7,331 nucleotides of DNA from Mucilaginibacter sp. (GCA_025934475.1 JAICXZ010000144.1:1-7331); one strand, 5' to 3'. Counted from the first letter of the stretch, positions 1 through 7,331 are shown. Translations and numbers: made by a program. The notes: generated by a model from the sequence alone, not told the origin.

Positions 1-1280
1 ACTGCAAGTGTATTAGTTGCAGTAGCCCCGCCTGTTATCAATCGATCGCCAAAAGTGATTGACGAAACCAGATTAGGAGGTGTCGCGGTTACTTCAGGAT
101 TGTTGGTATAATTTGCATTAACACCGATGTAAACCTGGTCGGTCGATTGCTGGTCGCCCGGATAGTCCGTAGCCGGATTGCTAGTGGTACCATTGGTCGT
201 CGACTGCCAGTTGTTGGGATTATTCCATGCTGTACTTACCCCGCCTATCCAATCATAAGTAGTGGATGAGGGCGACGTACAAGTTAACGTTGCCGTGGCA
301 GTAGCCGGCAAGTGGTGCGTATCCCCTGCTTGTGTGGCCGTTATGGTTGCAGTCCCTATTCCAACCAAATGGATCAGCCCCCCCGAAGTTATAGTTGCAA
401 CAGCGGTATTACTGCTACTATAAGTTATTGGCAACCCAAAATTCGATGTAGCCCCCGGATCGAAATCGGGTGTATTAATCGACTTCGAGCTCAATGTAAA
501 CGAAATAGTTTGCGAAAAATTTACAAGGTCCTTGTACAACTGGAAACTCAGGAACGTATTATAAACTATCCTATGACCTGCATCTACATAGTGAATACCA
601 TCGCCGTAACCTATCGCCGGGTTAATTTCAAAATTTGTTGACGAAACACTCAATAATGTGAGAAAATTATTGACGATAGCCGTGTTGTACGTGCTGTTTG
701 AAGGATATTGTGCGGCTAAAAGTCCATTAAACGTGCCTAAGTCGGCCTGCTCTGAAGGATCAAGCCCTCCACTGGACAGTCCTCCCGGATCACTGTATAA
801 ATCCCTGGGCTGCGTTCCCGTTAAAATATAGGGAACATGAGCAGCATCCAGCGCATTGGTAATAGTGGTGTAGTTAGCTAGCGTCTCCGAATTAGAATAC
901 CCGTCCGCTATATCATTTGTTGGCAAACTAATGATGACAAAGGTTGGATTATAGCTCAAGGCTTTGGTAACGTTCTGGCCTGTGTTGGGAGCGGAAGCAT
1001 AAGATGGATGCGATGAACCCGTTGGCAGACAGACATAAGTGGTATTGCCCGGGTAAGCAATATTGATAATGGTATCGCCACGGCTATAAAAATGCAGATC
1101 CTTTTGCAAACGATTAACCCACGCTGAATCAGGTACGGTTGACCTCCAGCCATAAGCGCTTGACGAACCCATTACTACAATGGTTCGTTTTGAGGTGTTT
1201 GTCAGCTGCGCATAACCCGTTTGGGCCAGCATAATGACTGCCATAAAAAGCAAAAGGGGTGCTCTTTTTATACGCGACAT
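1..1280 (-). CDS. Secreted SGNH/GDSL-family hydrolase with Ig-like and surface-repeat modules, partial at left edge
   Basis: A 426-residue N-terminal part runs off the window, so full length is unknown. The start ATG (1278-1280) is followed by a signal peptide of about 24 residues (basic start, hydrophobic core, cleavage near GYA-Q) without a lipobox, so export by signal peptidase I is likely. Residues 33-240 form an SGNH hydrolase domain: block I reads GSSSAYG (38-44) with predicted nucleophile Ser40, where the usual GDS has GSS; block II Gly is near 78; block III is PTND with Asn122; block V is DGIH with Asp227 and His230. This family hydrolyses ester bonds, often acetyl or acyl groups on glycans or lipids; the substrate here is unknown. 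Residues about 256-333 look like a bacterial Ig-like domain (YSSSNTAVATI, then GTATITATQAGD). From about 342 a Trp-rich stretch (YDWIGGVSTAWNNPNNW) resembles modules common in large Bacteroidota surface proteins. No sorting domain can be seen because the C-terminus is missing. Confidence 0.85.
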   Translation of the reverse strand, partial: MSRIKRAPLLLFMAVIMLAQTGYAQLTNTSKRTIVVMGSSSAYGWRSTVPDSAWVNRLQKDLHFYSRGDTIINIAYPGNTTYVCLPTGSSHPSYASAPNTGQNVTKALSYNPTFVIISLPTNDIADGYSNSETLANYTTITNALDAAHVPYILTGTQPRDLYSDPGGLSSGGLDPSEQADLGTFNGLLAAQYPSNSTYNTAIVNNFLTLLSVSSTNFEINPAIGYGDGIHYVDAGHRIVYNTFLSFQLYKDLVNFSQTISFTLSSKSINTPDFDPGATSNFGLPITYSSSNTAVATITSGGLIHLVGIGTATITATQAGDTHHLPATATATLTCTSPSSTTYDWIGGVSTAWNNPNNWQSTTNGTTSNPATDYPGDQQSTDQVYIGVNANYTNNPEVTATPPNLVSSITFGDRLITGGATATNTLA

Positions 1281-1416
1281 GTTTTCCTATGCAGGTAGTG
1301 ATCGATTGTAGGTTGAAATTGCGACAAGGGAGATGTTCCTTTTACTTCGTCTTTATTAACTAAGTCTATATTACAACTCAACTCGATGTAAATATATCAC
1401 CTAGAAGTTAACAAAA

Positions 1417-1446
1417 CAAATTTAAGGTTAACACTCACGCCCTCAA
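1417..1446 (-). promoter_or_regulatory. Candidate Bacteroidota promoter for the SGNH hydrolase gene
   Basis: On the minus strand, TTG (1446-1444) is followed after 19 bases by TAAATTTG (1424-1417). This matches the Bacteroidota -33 TTG and -7 TAnnTTTG consensus in sequence and spacing. The -33 element lies immediately after the gyrB stop codon, so the hydrolase could be transcribed separately from gyrB. The leader to the start codon would be about 130 bases. Two GTTAAC hexamers (1407-1412 and 1427-1432) flank the -7 box. No terminator hairpin is visible between gyrB and this promoter, so read-through from gyrB is also possible. Confidence 0.5.
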
Positions 1447-1447
1447 C

Positions 1448-3415
<1,968 letters not shown>

Positions 3416-3450
3416 TCAACGGCGCTTATTTTGGCAAAAGCGCTAATGGA

Positions 3451-3458
3451 CAAATTTA
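3451..3458 (-). promoter_or_regulatory. Candidate -7 box for gyrB
   Basis: TAAATTTG on the minus strand exactly fits TAnnTTTG and is identical to the box upstream of the SGNH hydrolase gene. It lies 44 bases before the gyrB start, implying a leader of roughly 40 bases. The -33 element is weak: only CTG (3481-3479) sits at a 20-base spacing. Assigned from position and the -7 match only. Confidence 0.4.
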
Positions 3459-3513
3459 CGAAATTATGCCCGTATTTGCAGCATTGTGGATAAAAAACGA
3501 CGATGTTTAAATC

Positions 3514-3631
3514 GATGTACAGATGTGCAAATATGCAAATGTGCAGATGCCTGCCATTACCTCTAAAATTCAGCAATTACCATTGCTAAGTGCCTCATTT
3601 GCACATCTGCACATCCGCACATCTGCATATC
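3514..3631. repeat. Inverted array of 8-base repeats (RATGTGCA) between gyrB and the OmpH-like gene
   Basis: The left arm (3514-3549) holds four and a half contiguous octamers: GATGTACA, GATGTGCA, AATATGCA, AATGTGCA, then GATG. The right arm (3596-3631) carries the same unit in reverse complement: CATT, TGCACATC twice, CGCACATC, TGCATATC. The 36-base arms can pair at 29 positions, and all seven differences are transitions, two of which would be G-U pairs in plus-strand RNA. The 46-base loop contains its own perfect hairpin, AGCAAT-TACC-ATTGCT (3572-3587). The element lies wholly between the two divergent promoter candidates, has no T-run and is not obviously a terminator. It could be a dispersed intergenic palindromic repeat of the lineage or a cruciform-forming element; function unknown. 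Confidence 0.8.
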
Positions 3632-3639
3632 AAAACCCA

Positions 3640-3670
3640 TTAGGATAGTTCAATCGAAACATTATCTTTG
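3640..3670 (+). promoter_or_regulatory. Candidate promoter for the OmpH-like gene
   Basis: TATCTTTG (3663-3670) exactly matches the Bacteroidota -7 consensus TAnnTTTG. A partial -33 element, TTAG (3640-3643), lies 19 bases upstream. Transcription would start near 3676, giving a leader of about 20 A/T-rich bases before the ATG at 3695. The octamer repeat ends nine bases before the -33 position. Confidence 0.5.
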
Positions 3671-3694
3671 TCAAAATTTTTTTAAAACAGTAAA

Positions 3695-4282
3695 ATGAAA
3701 ACAAGGGCTTCCCTTCTAACAAAATTGACAATGGGTTTGCTGGCGGCAGGTAGCCTGGCAGCATGCAATAAATCAGGATCATCATCGGCAAGCAATACGC
3801 CACCACCGGCAAATACAGCAGTGGTTTATGTAAACCAGGACAGTTTGATGGTGAAATATGACTATGTGAAAGATATGCGCAAACGCCTTGACGACAAGGG
3901 GAATGCCGCTAAAAATGACGTTGGTTCAAAGCAACAGGCCCTGCAACGGGAATATGCTGACTATCAAAAAAACGCTAACACCATGAGTGCTAACGAGCGC
4001 TCAATGACCGAGTCGCGTTTACAACGTGAAGGCCAGGAGTTTCAGCAGTATCAGCAAAATGCCGGTGCACAACTTCAAAGCGTACAGGCTGATGAAAGCA
4101 AAAAGTTGTATGACAAAGTTTACGCCTTCACCAAGCAATATGCAAAGGATAACGGCTACAAAGTGGTTTTAACTTTCTCTGCCGGCAATACTGTTGGTTT
4201 GCTATACGCTGATCCAAGCCTTGATGTAACTAATGACTTTATCAAGAAGCTTAACGACGCATACGGTAAAGACAAGAAGTAA
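3695..4282 (+). CDS. OmpH/Skp-family periplasmic chaperone, lipoprotein form
   Basis: A 195-residue protein of the OmpH (Skp) family, whose members hold unfolded outer-membrane proteins in the periplasm. The N-terminus is a lipoprotein signal: basic MKTR, hydrophobic core, and lipobox LAAC with acylated Cys24. A Ser/Pro/Ala-rich linker (25-41) follows. The OmpH core begins with VVYVNQDSLMVKYDY (43-57), continues through a long Gln/Lys/Glu-rich region (about 58-145) expected to form the coiled-coil tentacles, and closes with YKVVLTFSAGNTVGLLYADPSLDVTNDFI (split here only by description; residues 155-183), the family's C-terminal strand and helix. Residues after Cys24 (NKSGSSS) lack the acidic export signal described for surface lipoproteins in Bacteroidetes, so a periplasm-facing anchor is more likely. 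No bamA-like gene adjoins it here. It has its own promoter candidate and a strong terminator, so it is probably monocistronic. Confidence 0.88.
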   Translation: MKTRASLLTKLTMGLLAAGSLAACNKSGSSSASNTPPPANTAVVYVNQDSLMVKYDYVKDMRKRLDDKGNAAKNDVGSKQQALQREYADYQKNANTMSANERSMTESRLQREGQEFQQYQQNAGAQLQSVQADESKKLYDKVYAFTKQYAKDNGYKVVLTFSAGNTVGLLYADPSLDVTNDFIKKLNDAYGKDKK

Positions 4283-4297
4283 TAGCTAAACAAAATA

Positions 4298-4341
4298 TAA
4301 AATTAAAAACCCCGGTTTGTCGACCGGGGTTTTTAATTTTA
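4298..4341. terminator. Perfect 19-bp rho-independent terminator after the OmpH-like gene
   Basis: Arms 4298-4316 and 4323-4341 are perfectly complementary, with a six-base loop (TTGTCG). The G/C core (CCCCGG/CCGGGG) is flanked by A-tracts on the left and T-tracts on the right, so the element has terminator form on both strands. It starts 15 bases after the OmpH-like stop codon. Its right edge is only six bases before the deaminase ATG, so it should insulate the two genes unless there is read-through. Confidence 0.93.
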
Positions 4342-4347
4342 CGTTTT

Positions 4348-4827
4348 ATGGAAGTGCCCGATCACGAGAAGTTTATGCGGATAGCCATTCAACTGGCAGA
4401 GCAGAATGTAAAACAATCCGCGGGCGGCCCCTTTGGCGCTGTTATTGTAAAAGATGGTGAAATAGTGGCGCAGAGCCCTAACCGGGTTGTAACAGAAAAT
4501 GATCCTACAGCTCATGCAGAGGTCTCAGCAATTCGGATCGCTTGCCAGCACCTTGTCACCTGCAATCTCGAAGGCTGCACCATCTACACCAGTTGCGAGC
4601 CATGCCCTATGTGTCTTGGCGCCATCTATTGGGCACGCATCGATACCATCTATTATGGAAACACCAAGATCGATGCTGCGGCCATAGGCTTTGACGATCA
4701 CTTCATCTACCAGGAATTGGAACGACCACTCCATGAGCGGAAATTGAAAATAACCCAATTGCTGCCAGAAGAGGCCCTTATTGCTTTTAAACTCTGGCAA
4801 TCTACCGAAACCAAAACTGACTATTGA
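4348..4827 (+). CDS. guaD: GuaD-like guanine/nucleoside deaminase (CDA superfamily)
   Basis: A complete 159-residue zinc deaminase of the cytidine-deaminase superfamily, predicted to hydrolyse guanine to xanthine and ammonia in purine salvage or catabolism. Zinc and catalytic residues are in place: HAE (His56, catalytic Glu58) and SCEPCPMC (Cys83, Cys86). GGPFGAVIVKDG (26-37) and DPTAHAE are typical of the GuaD/TadA branch. Features favouring GuaD over tRNA-adenosine deaminase TadA are CLGAIYWAR (89-97), DAAAIGFDDHFIYQEL (109-124) and a C-terminal tyrosine (Tyr159), as in Bacillus subtilis GuaD, where the swapped C-terminal tail covers the active site. Substrate remains an inference; related enzymes act on other nucleobases. 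The ATG at 4348 gives the family's usual N-terminus, but it lies six bases after a terminator hairpin, leaving little room for a promoter. A downstream Met10 (4375) is an alternative start. No Shine-Dalgarno is visible, and no clear plus-strand terminator follows. Confidence 0.88.
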   Translation: MEVPDHEKFMRIAIQLAEQNVKQSAGGPFGAVIVKDGEIVAQSPNRVVTENDPTAHAEVSAIRIACQHLVTCNLEGCTIYTSCEPCPMCLGAIYWARIDTIYYGNTKIDAAAIGFDDHFIYQELERPLHERKLKITQLLPEEALIAFKLWQSTETKTDY

Positions 4828-4837
4828 TAGCCGTTAA

Positions 4838-4870
4838 ATAAAAAAAGCGCCCACCCTTTGGTAAACGCTT
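4838..4870 (-). terminator. Rho-independent terminator for the polysaccharide dehydratase gene
   Basis: On the minus strand, AAGCG (4870-4866) pairs with CGCTT (4849-4845), and an inner ACC/GGT pair surrounds a four-base loop, with a 3x3 internal loop between the two helices. The stem runs straight into a T-rich tract (minus strand 4846-4838, TTTTTTT then ATT). It lies 30 bases beyond the stop codon of the minus-strand gene. On the plus strand no T-run follows, so it is not a good terminator for the deaminase. Confidence 0.7.
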
Positions 4871-4899
4871 AATAGTATTAATGGACAAATTATGTTTCT

Positions 4900-6846
4900 T
4901 TAGTCGACGAGTACTTCAATTTCTTCTTCGTCGCCGCTAATATTGTCAAGGAATTCGAAATGAGAGTTTTTGCTGATGAACTCGGGAACAATTTCCTTCA
5001 TTTTGTTAACAACAGAGACGTCATCGTATTTTTTATTCAGCTCCAGCAAGTCGTCGATATCTTCAACAACCTGCTTATATGGGTAGCTGATCACCTTGGC
5101 GATCTTAATCTTCGGATGGTGGGTTGGCATAGTAAGCTCGCCCATATTCAGTAACTCTTCGTATAGCTTTTCACCCGGCCTTAAACCAGTGTAAACAATT
5201 TTGATGTCTCTATCAGGCTGCAATCCGGCCAGCTTTATCATCTTCAGCGCCAGGTCGGTGATCCGAACCGGTTCGCCCATATCGAAGATAAATATTTCTC
5301 CTCCCGTTCCCATTGTTCCTGCCTCAAGCACCAATTGCACTGCTTCAGGAATGGTCATAAAATAGCGGGTAATATCCGGATGGGTAACTGTAATAGGCCC
5401 GCCTCGTTGTATTTGAGCTCTGAAACGAGGTATTACCGAACCATTCGAACCCAATACATTACCGAAGCGGGTTGTTACAAAACGTGTAACAGGTATACCG
5501 TTCTTGTTATTCGCAGGACTATCCTTAAGTGATTGGATATAGATCTCGGCAATACGCTTGGTTGTACCCATGATATTAGACGGGTTCACGGCCTTATCAG
5601 TAGATACCATCACGAACTTGCGCGTACCAAACAATACTGCAAGATCAGCAACGTGTTTGGTGCCCAAAACATTCGCCAATATTGCTTCCGAAGGATTTTC
5701 TTCCATCATTGGCACGTGTTTGTATGCTGCTGCATGGAAAACCACTTCTGGCTTATAATCCTCGAACAATTTGTACATGCGGCGATAATTCCTTACATCG
5801 GCAATAAATATCTTGGTGCAGATATGCGGGAATTTCTCTTCAACTTCCAGCTTCATTTCGTGCAAAGGCGACTCGGCCTGATCGCACAGAATAACCATTG
5901 CCGGCTTGTAGCCCAATACCTGGGTAACTATTTCCGATCCTATGGAACCTGCTGCTCCGGTAACGAGCACCCGCTTACCATACAGATCCTCAGAAATGCG
6001 TGTCGTATCAATTTGAATTGGTTTACGCTGCAGCAGGTCCTCAATCTTAAGATCCTGCATCTGCTGGAGATTCAGCTTACCATATATCCACTGGTCAGAA
6101 GGCGGCACAGTCAATACTTGAATGCCTAAAGCGAGGCATTTTTCCAGCGCTGCTTTCTTGGCCTGCTCATCCAGATGATTGTTCATCACAATCAGCTTAT
6201 CTACTTTATATTTTTCTTTAAGCTTGGCTAGTTTGTCGATATGATAAACCCTTACCTGCTGTATTTCCTTATCGATCTTTTTCCCGCCGTCGTCGATGAA
6301 GCCAACTACCGCGAAATTGGTATTCATGCTGGCCTCCAAAGCCTGTTTAACCAAAACGGCATTGCTACCAGAACCATATATCAGGACAGTTATCTTCTTG
6401 CCCGAACTATTATAATTGAGGTAAAAAAACGCGCTCTTCGCCATAGTACGCAGCAAAATGAGCAGCGTGCTCGATACCGAGAAGTTAATGAGTAAAACAA
6501 GATTTACTGTAACCTGGTTCACATGAATCACGTGCACCACCCAAATGTTTATAACAGCCAGATACACTAAGCTACTGATGAACACCGAACTGAATATTCG
6601 CAATACGTCCCGTGTATTTGAGTAACGGATCAGGCCGATGTGTATACGCATGGCATACATCACAATGGCTGAAATTATACAGTATAAACCGGTATAGATA
6701 AAGAAGTAGCCGCGAAGGATATTAATAAACTCGAATCGCTGAACTATGAAATATGAAGTGGAGAAGGACCAGGCAACAATAATAAGGTCGACAAACATTA
6801 TCAACCATCTTGGAACCACCCTGGTAAAAAGTAGAAATTTCTTCAT
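4900..6846 (-). CDS. Membrane-anchored nucleotide-sugar 4,6-dehydratase (WbpM/CapD/PglF-like)
   Basis: Complete 648-residue member of the large WbpM/CapD/PglF class. It is expected to convert UDP-GlcNAc to its 4-keto-6-deoxy derivative, precursor of QuiNAc, FucNAc or diamino sugars of surface glycans. Four hydrophobic segments (about 13-36, 44-66, 82-103 and 112-132) anchor it in the inner membrane. A first nucleotide-binding fold follows (VLIYGSGSNA, 154-163; VVGFIDD, 180-186). The catalytic extended-SDR domain starts at KRVLVTGAAGSIGSE (291-305, cofactor loop) and has HAAAYKHVPMMEENP (371-385), Ser415 in VSTDKA, and Met426-Lys430 (MGTTK). The usual SDR YxxxK is MxxxK, as in WbpM and other large members, so this is a family trait and not a defect. 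RFGNVLGSNGSVIP (460-473) and LRPGEKLYEE (555-564) complete the family signature. The start fits, as VPRWLIMFVD lies right at the N-terminus as in homologues. The gene follows a transferase remnant and has its own terminator, so it probably ends a polysaccharide operon. Confidence 0.93.
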   Translation of the reverse strand: MKKFLLFTRVVPRWLIMFVDLIIVAWSFSTSYFIVQRFEFINILRGYFFIYTGLYCIISAIVMYAMRIHIGLIRYSNTRDVLRIFSSVFISSLVYLAVINIWVVHVIHVNQVTVNLVLLINFSVSSTLLILLRTMAKSAFFYLNYNSSGKKITVLIYGSGSNAVLVKQALEASMNTNFAVVGFIDDGGKKIDKEIQQVRVYHIDKLAKLKEKYKVDKLIVMNNHLDEQAKKAALEKCLALGIQVLTVPPSDQWIYGKLNLQQMQDLKIEDLLQRKPIQIDTTRISEDLYGKRVLVTGAAGSIGSEIVTQVLGYKPAMVILCDQAESPLHEMKLEVEEKFPHICTKIFIADVRNYRRMYKLFEDYKPEVVFHAAAYKHVPMMEENPSEAILANVLGTKHVADLAVLFGTRKFVMVSTDKAVNPSNIMGTTKRIAEIYIQSLKDSPANNKNGIPVTRFVTTRFGNVLGSNGSVIPRFRAQIQRGGPITVTHPDITRYFMTIPEAVQLVLEAGTMGTGGEIFIFDMGEPVRITDLALKMIKLAGLQPDRDIKIVYTGLRPGEKLYEELLNMGELTMPTHHPKIKIAKVISYPYKQVVEDIDDLLELNKKYDDVSVVNKMKEIVPEFISKNSHFEFLDNISGDEEEIEVLVD

Positions 6847-7104
6847 ATAGATGGTAGTAGGTGATGTGTAGTAAAAATACTCTTTTTTTGGTAAACAAAA
6901 AATTAATTAACTAGCGGTAAAAGCGCCTTTTTTAACGGAAATTTCACTCATAAGGTTTAGTAGCCTTTCAAATTTCTTTCTGTTAAAAAGTCATTTACCT
7001 CACATCGATCACGCAACAATCAAATAATGAACGCATTAATTATAAAATCAAGGAACAAAGTTAATATTATTTTAATAAATGAACTTATTTTTTAAAAGAT
7101 GCGG
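6847..7104. other. AT-rich intergenic region upstream of the dehydratase gene
   Basis: These 258 bases separate the dehydratase start from the second stop of the transferase remnant. I see no coding sequence, no RNA gene and no strong terminator. The region is rich in A/T runs and TTAATTAA-like stretches. A short AAAAG-GCG-CTTTT symmetry near 6917-6930 is too weak to call. The long gap suggests the dehydratase may have its own promoter or a long leader. Confidence 0.5.
7056..7063 (-). promoter_or_regulatory. Weak candidate -7 box for the dehydratase gene
   Basis: TAACTTTG on the minus strand fits the Bacteroidota -7 consensus TAnnTTTG and is the only exact match I found in this gap. No convincing -33 TTG lies 19-21 bases upstream (TTC at best), and the leader to the start codon would be about 200 bases. 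It is a single short motif in AT-rich DNA, so a chance match is quite possible. Confidence 0.22.
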
Positions 7105-7331
7105 TTATGATTTGCCGGTCTTCATAAGACGCGGTTTCAACGTAACATATATAATAGCAAGAGGAATTATCGTAATCAGGAAGAAACTTGAGGCTGAGAA
7201 TTGCTGCAAAGCTATAATGGCAACAATAATCGCCAATTGTACCACAGCGTATCCTTAGGATACGAGTAAATGAGATGCCTTTTGCTCGTTTGCCAAAACC
7301 TGGTAAAAGTGCAGCCGGTGAGCCTTAAATA
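7105..7331 (-). pseudogene. C-terminal part of a WecA/WbpL/MraY-family sugar-1-phosphate transferase, interrupted by an in-frame TAA; partial at right edge
   Basis: Reading the minus strand from 7329, one frame gives FKAHRLHFYQVLANEQKAS then HLLVS, a TAA stop at 7257-7255, and then in the same frame 49 more residues from GYAVVQLAIIVAI to LKPRLMKTGKS, ending at a second TAA (7107-7105). The HRxHxYQ...LANE segment resembles the cytoplasmic His-rich loop near the C-terminus of Bacteroidota transferases that load a sugar-1-phosphate onto undecaprenyl phosphate. The part after the stop continues as expected: YAVVQL, two closely spaced hydrophobic stretches that look transmembrane, and a basic tail. 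Continuity of frame and character across the stop argues for a recent nonsense change or a sequencing error, not two genes. If the stop is real, the protein would lose its last membrane segments. The neighbour downstream is a WbpM-like dehydratase, which fits the same pathway. Family assignment is from pattern recall over about 75 residues. Confidence 0.65.
7248..7264. repeat. Perfect 17-base palindrome centred on the premature stop
   Basis: CGTATCCT-T-AGGATACG has two perfect 8-base arms around a single central base (7256). On the minus strand that base is the middle of the TAA stop that interrupts the transferase frame. It lies inside coding sequence, so it may be coincidental, but arms of this length are uncommon by chance in a window this size. 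Confidence 0.75.

Noticed and set aside
312..641. Plus-strand open frame of 109 codons at the left end
   Set aside because: Antisense to the SGNH/Ig-like coding sequence, which has recognisable motifs and a signal peptide; no domain in the plus-strand frame.
3514..3631. Possible CRISPR array
   Set aside because: Units are 8 bases, directly adjacent without spacers, and the two halves are inverted; this does not fit CRISPR repeat-spacer structure.
5533..6129. Open frame of 198 codons on the plus strand inside the dehydratase gene
   Set aside because: Antisense to conserved SDR motifs; the Cys/His-rich, low-sense composition is typical of a shadow frame.
6917..6930. AAAAGCGCCTTTT symmetry as a terminator or operator
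   Set aside because: Only five A/T-dominated pairs around three bases; too weak to distinguish from chance in AT-rich DNA.
7118..7130. GTCTT-CAT-AAGAC hairpin as a terminator of the transferase gene
   Set aside because: Only a 5-bp stem with a 3-base loop, located inside the coding end and not followed directly by a T-run on the minus strand.
7255..7257. Recoding (selenocysteine or pyrrolysine) at the in-frame stop
   Set aside because: The codon is TAA; known insertion of these residues uses UGA or UAG, and the position is in a non-catalytic loop near the C-terminus.

Overview
The window looks like chromosomal DNA of a Bacteroidota member, most likely of the Sphingobacteriaceae (Pedobacter/Mucilaginibacter type). 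This rests on several signs: a short-form GyrB of 652 residues, an OmpH/Skp-type periplasmic chaperone made as a lipoprotein, start codons without Shine-Dalgarno sequences but with A-rich leaders, and upstream boxes matching the Bacteroidota promoter consensus (TTG about 19-21 bases before TAnnTTTG). The genus is inference; no 16S or other decisive marker is present.

Layout from left to right. (1) 1-1280, minus: the N-terminal part of a secreted SGNH/GDSL hydrolase that continues into an Ig-like domain and a Trp-rich surface-protein module and runs off the left edge. (2) 1281-1447: spacer with a good candidate promoter for that gene, placed just after the gyrB stop. (3) 1448-3406, minus: complete gyrB. 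(4) 3407-3694: divergent intergenic region with candidate promoters for gyrB and the plus-strand gene. Between them lies an unusual inverted array of 8-base repeats. (5) 3695-4282, plus: OmpH/Skp-like lipoprotein, closed by a perfect 19-bp terminator hairpin. (6) 4348-4827, plus: GuaD-like guanine/nucleoside deaminase whose start codon lies six bases after that hairpin. (7) 4828-4899: convergent spacer with a terminator for the minus-strand gene. (8) 4900-6846, minus: membrane-anchored WbpM/CapD-type UDP-sugar 4,6-dehydratase. (9) 6847-7104: AT-rich spacer with one weak promoter candidate. (10) 7105-7331, minus: C-terminal end of a WecA/WbpL/MraY-family sugar-1-phosphate transferase, interrupted by an in-frame TAA.

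The right end is probably the tail of a surface polysaccharide locus. A WbpL-like lipid-carrier transferase followed by a WbpM-like dehydratase at the end of a cluster is the order known from Pseudomonas aeruginosa O-antigen loci. The transferase reading frame is broken here, which, if real, would affect initiation of the glycan. The rest is housekeeping (gyrB, deaminase, envelope chaperone) plus one probable surface or secreted enzyme. I do not see a clearly new multi-gene system. The points most worth a second look are the nonsense-interrupted transferase with its perfect palindrome, the octamer inverted repeat beside gyrB, and the terminator abutting the deaminase start.
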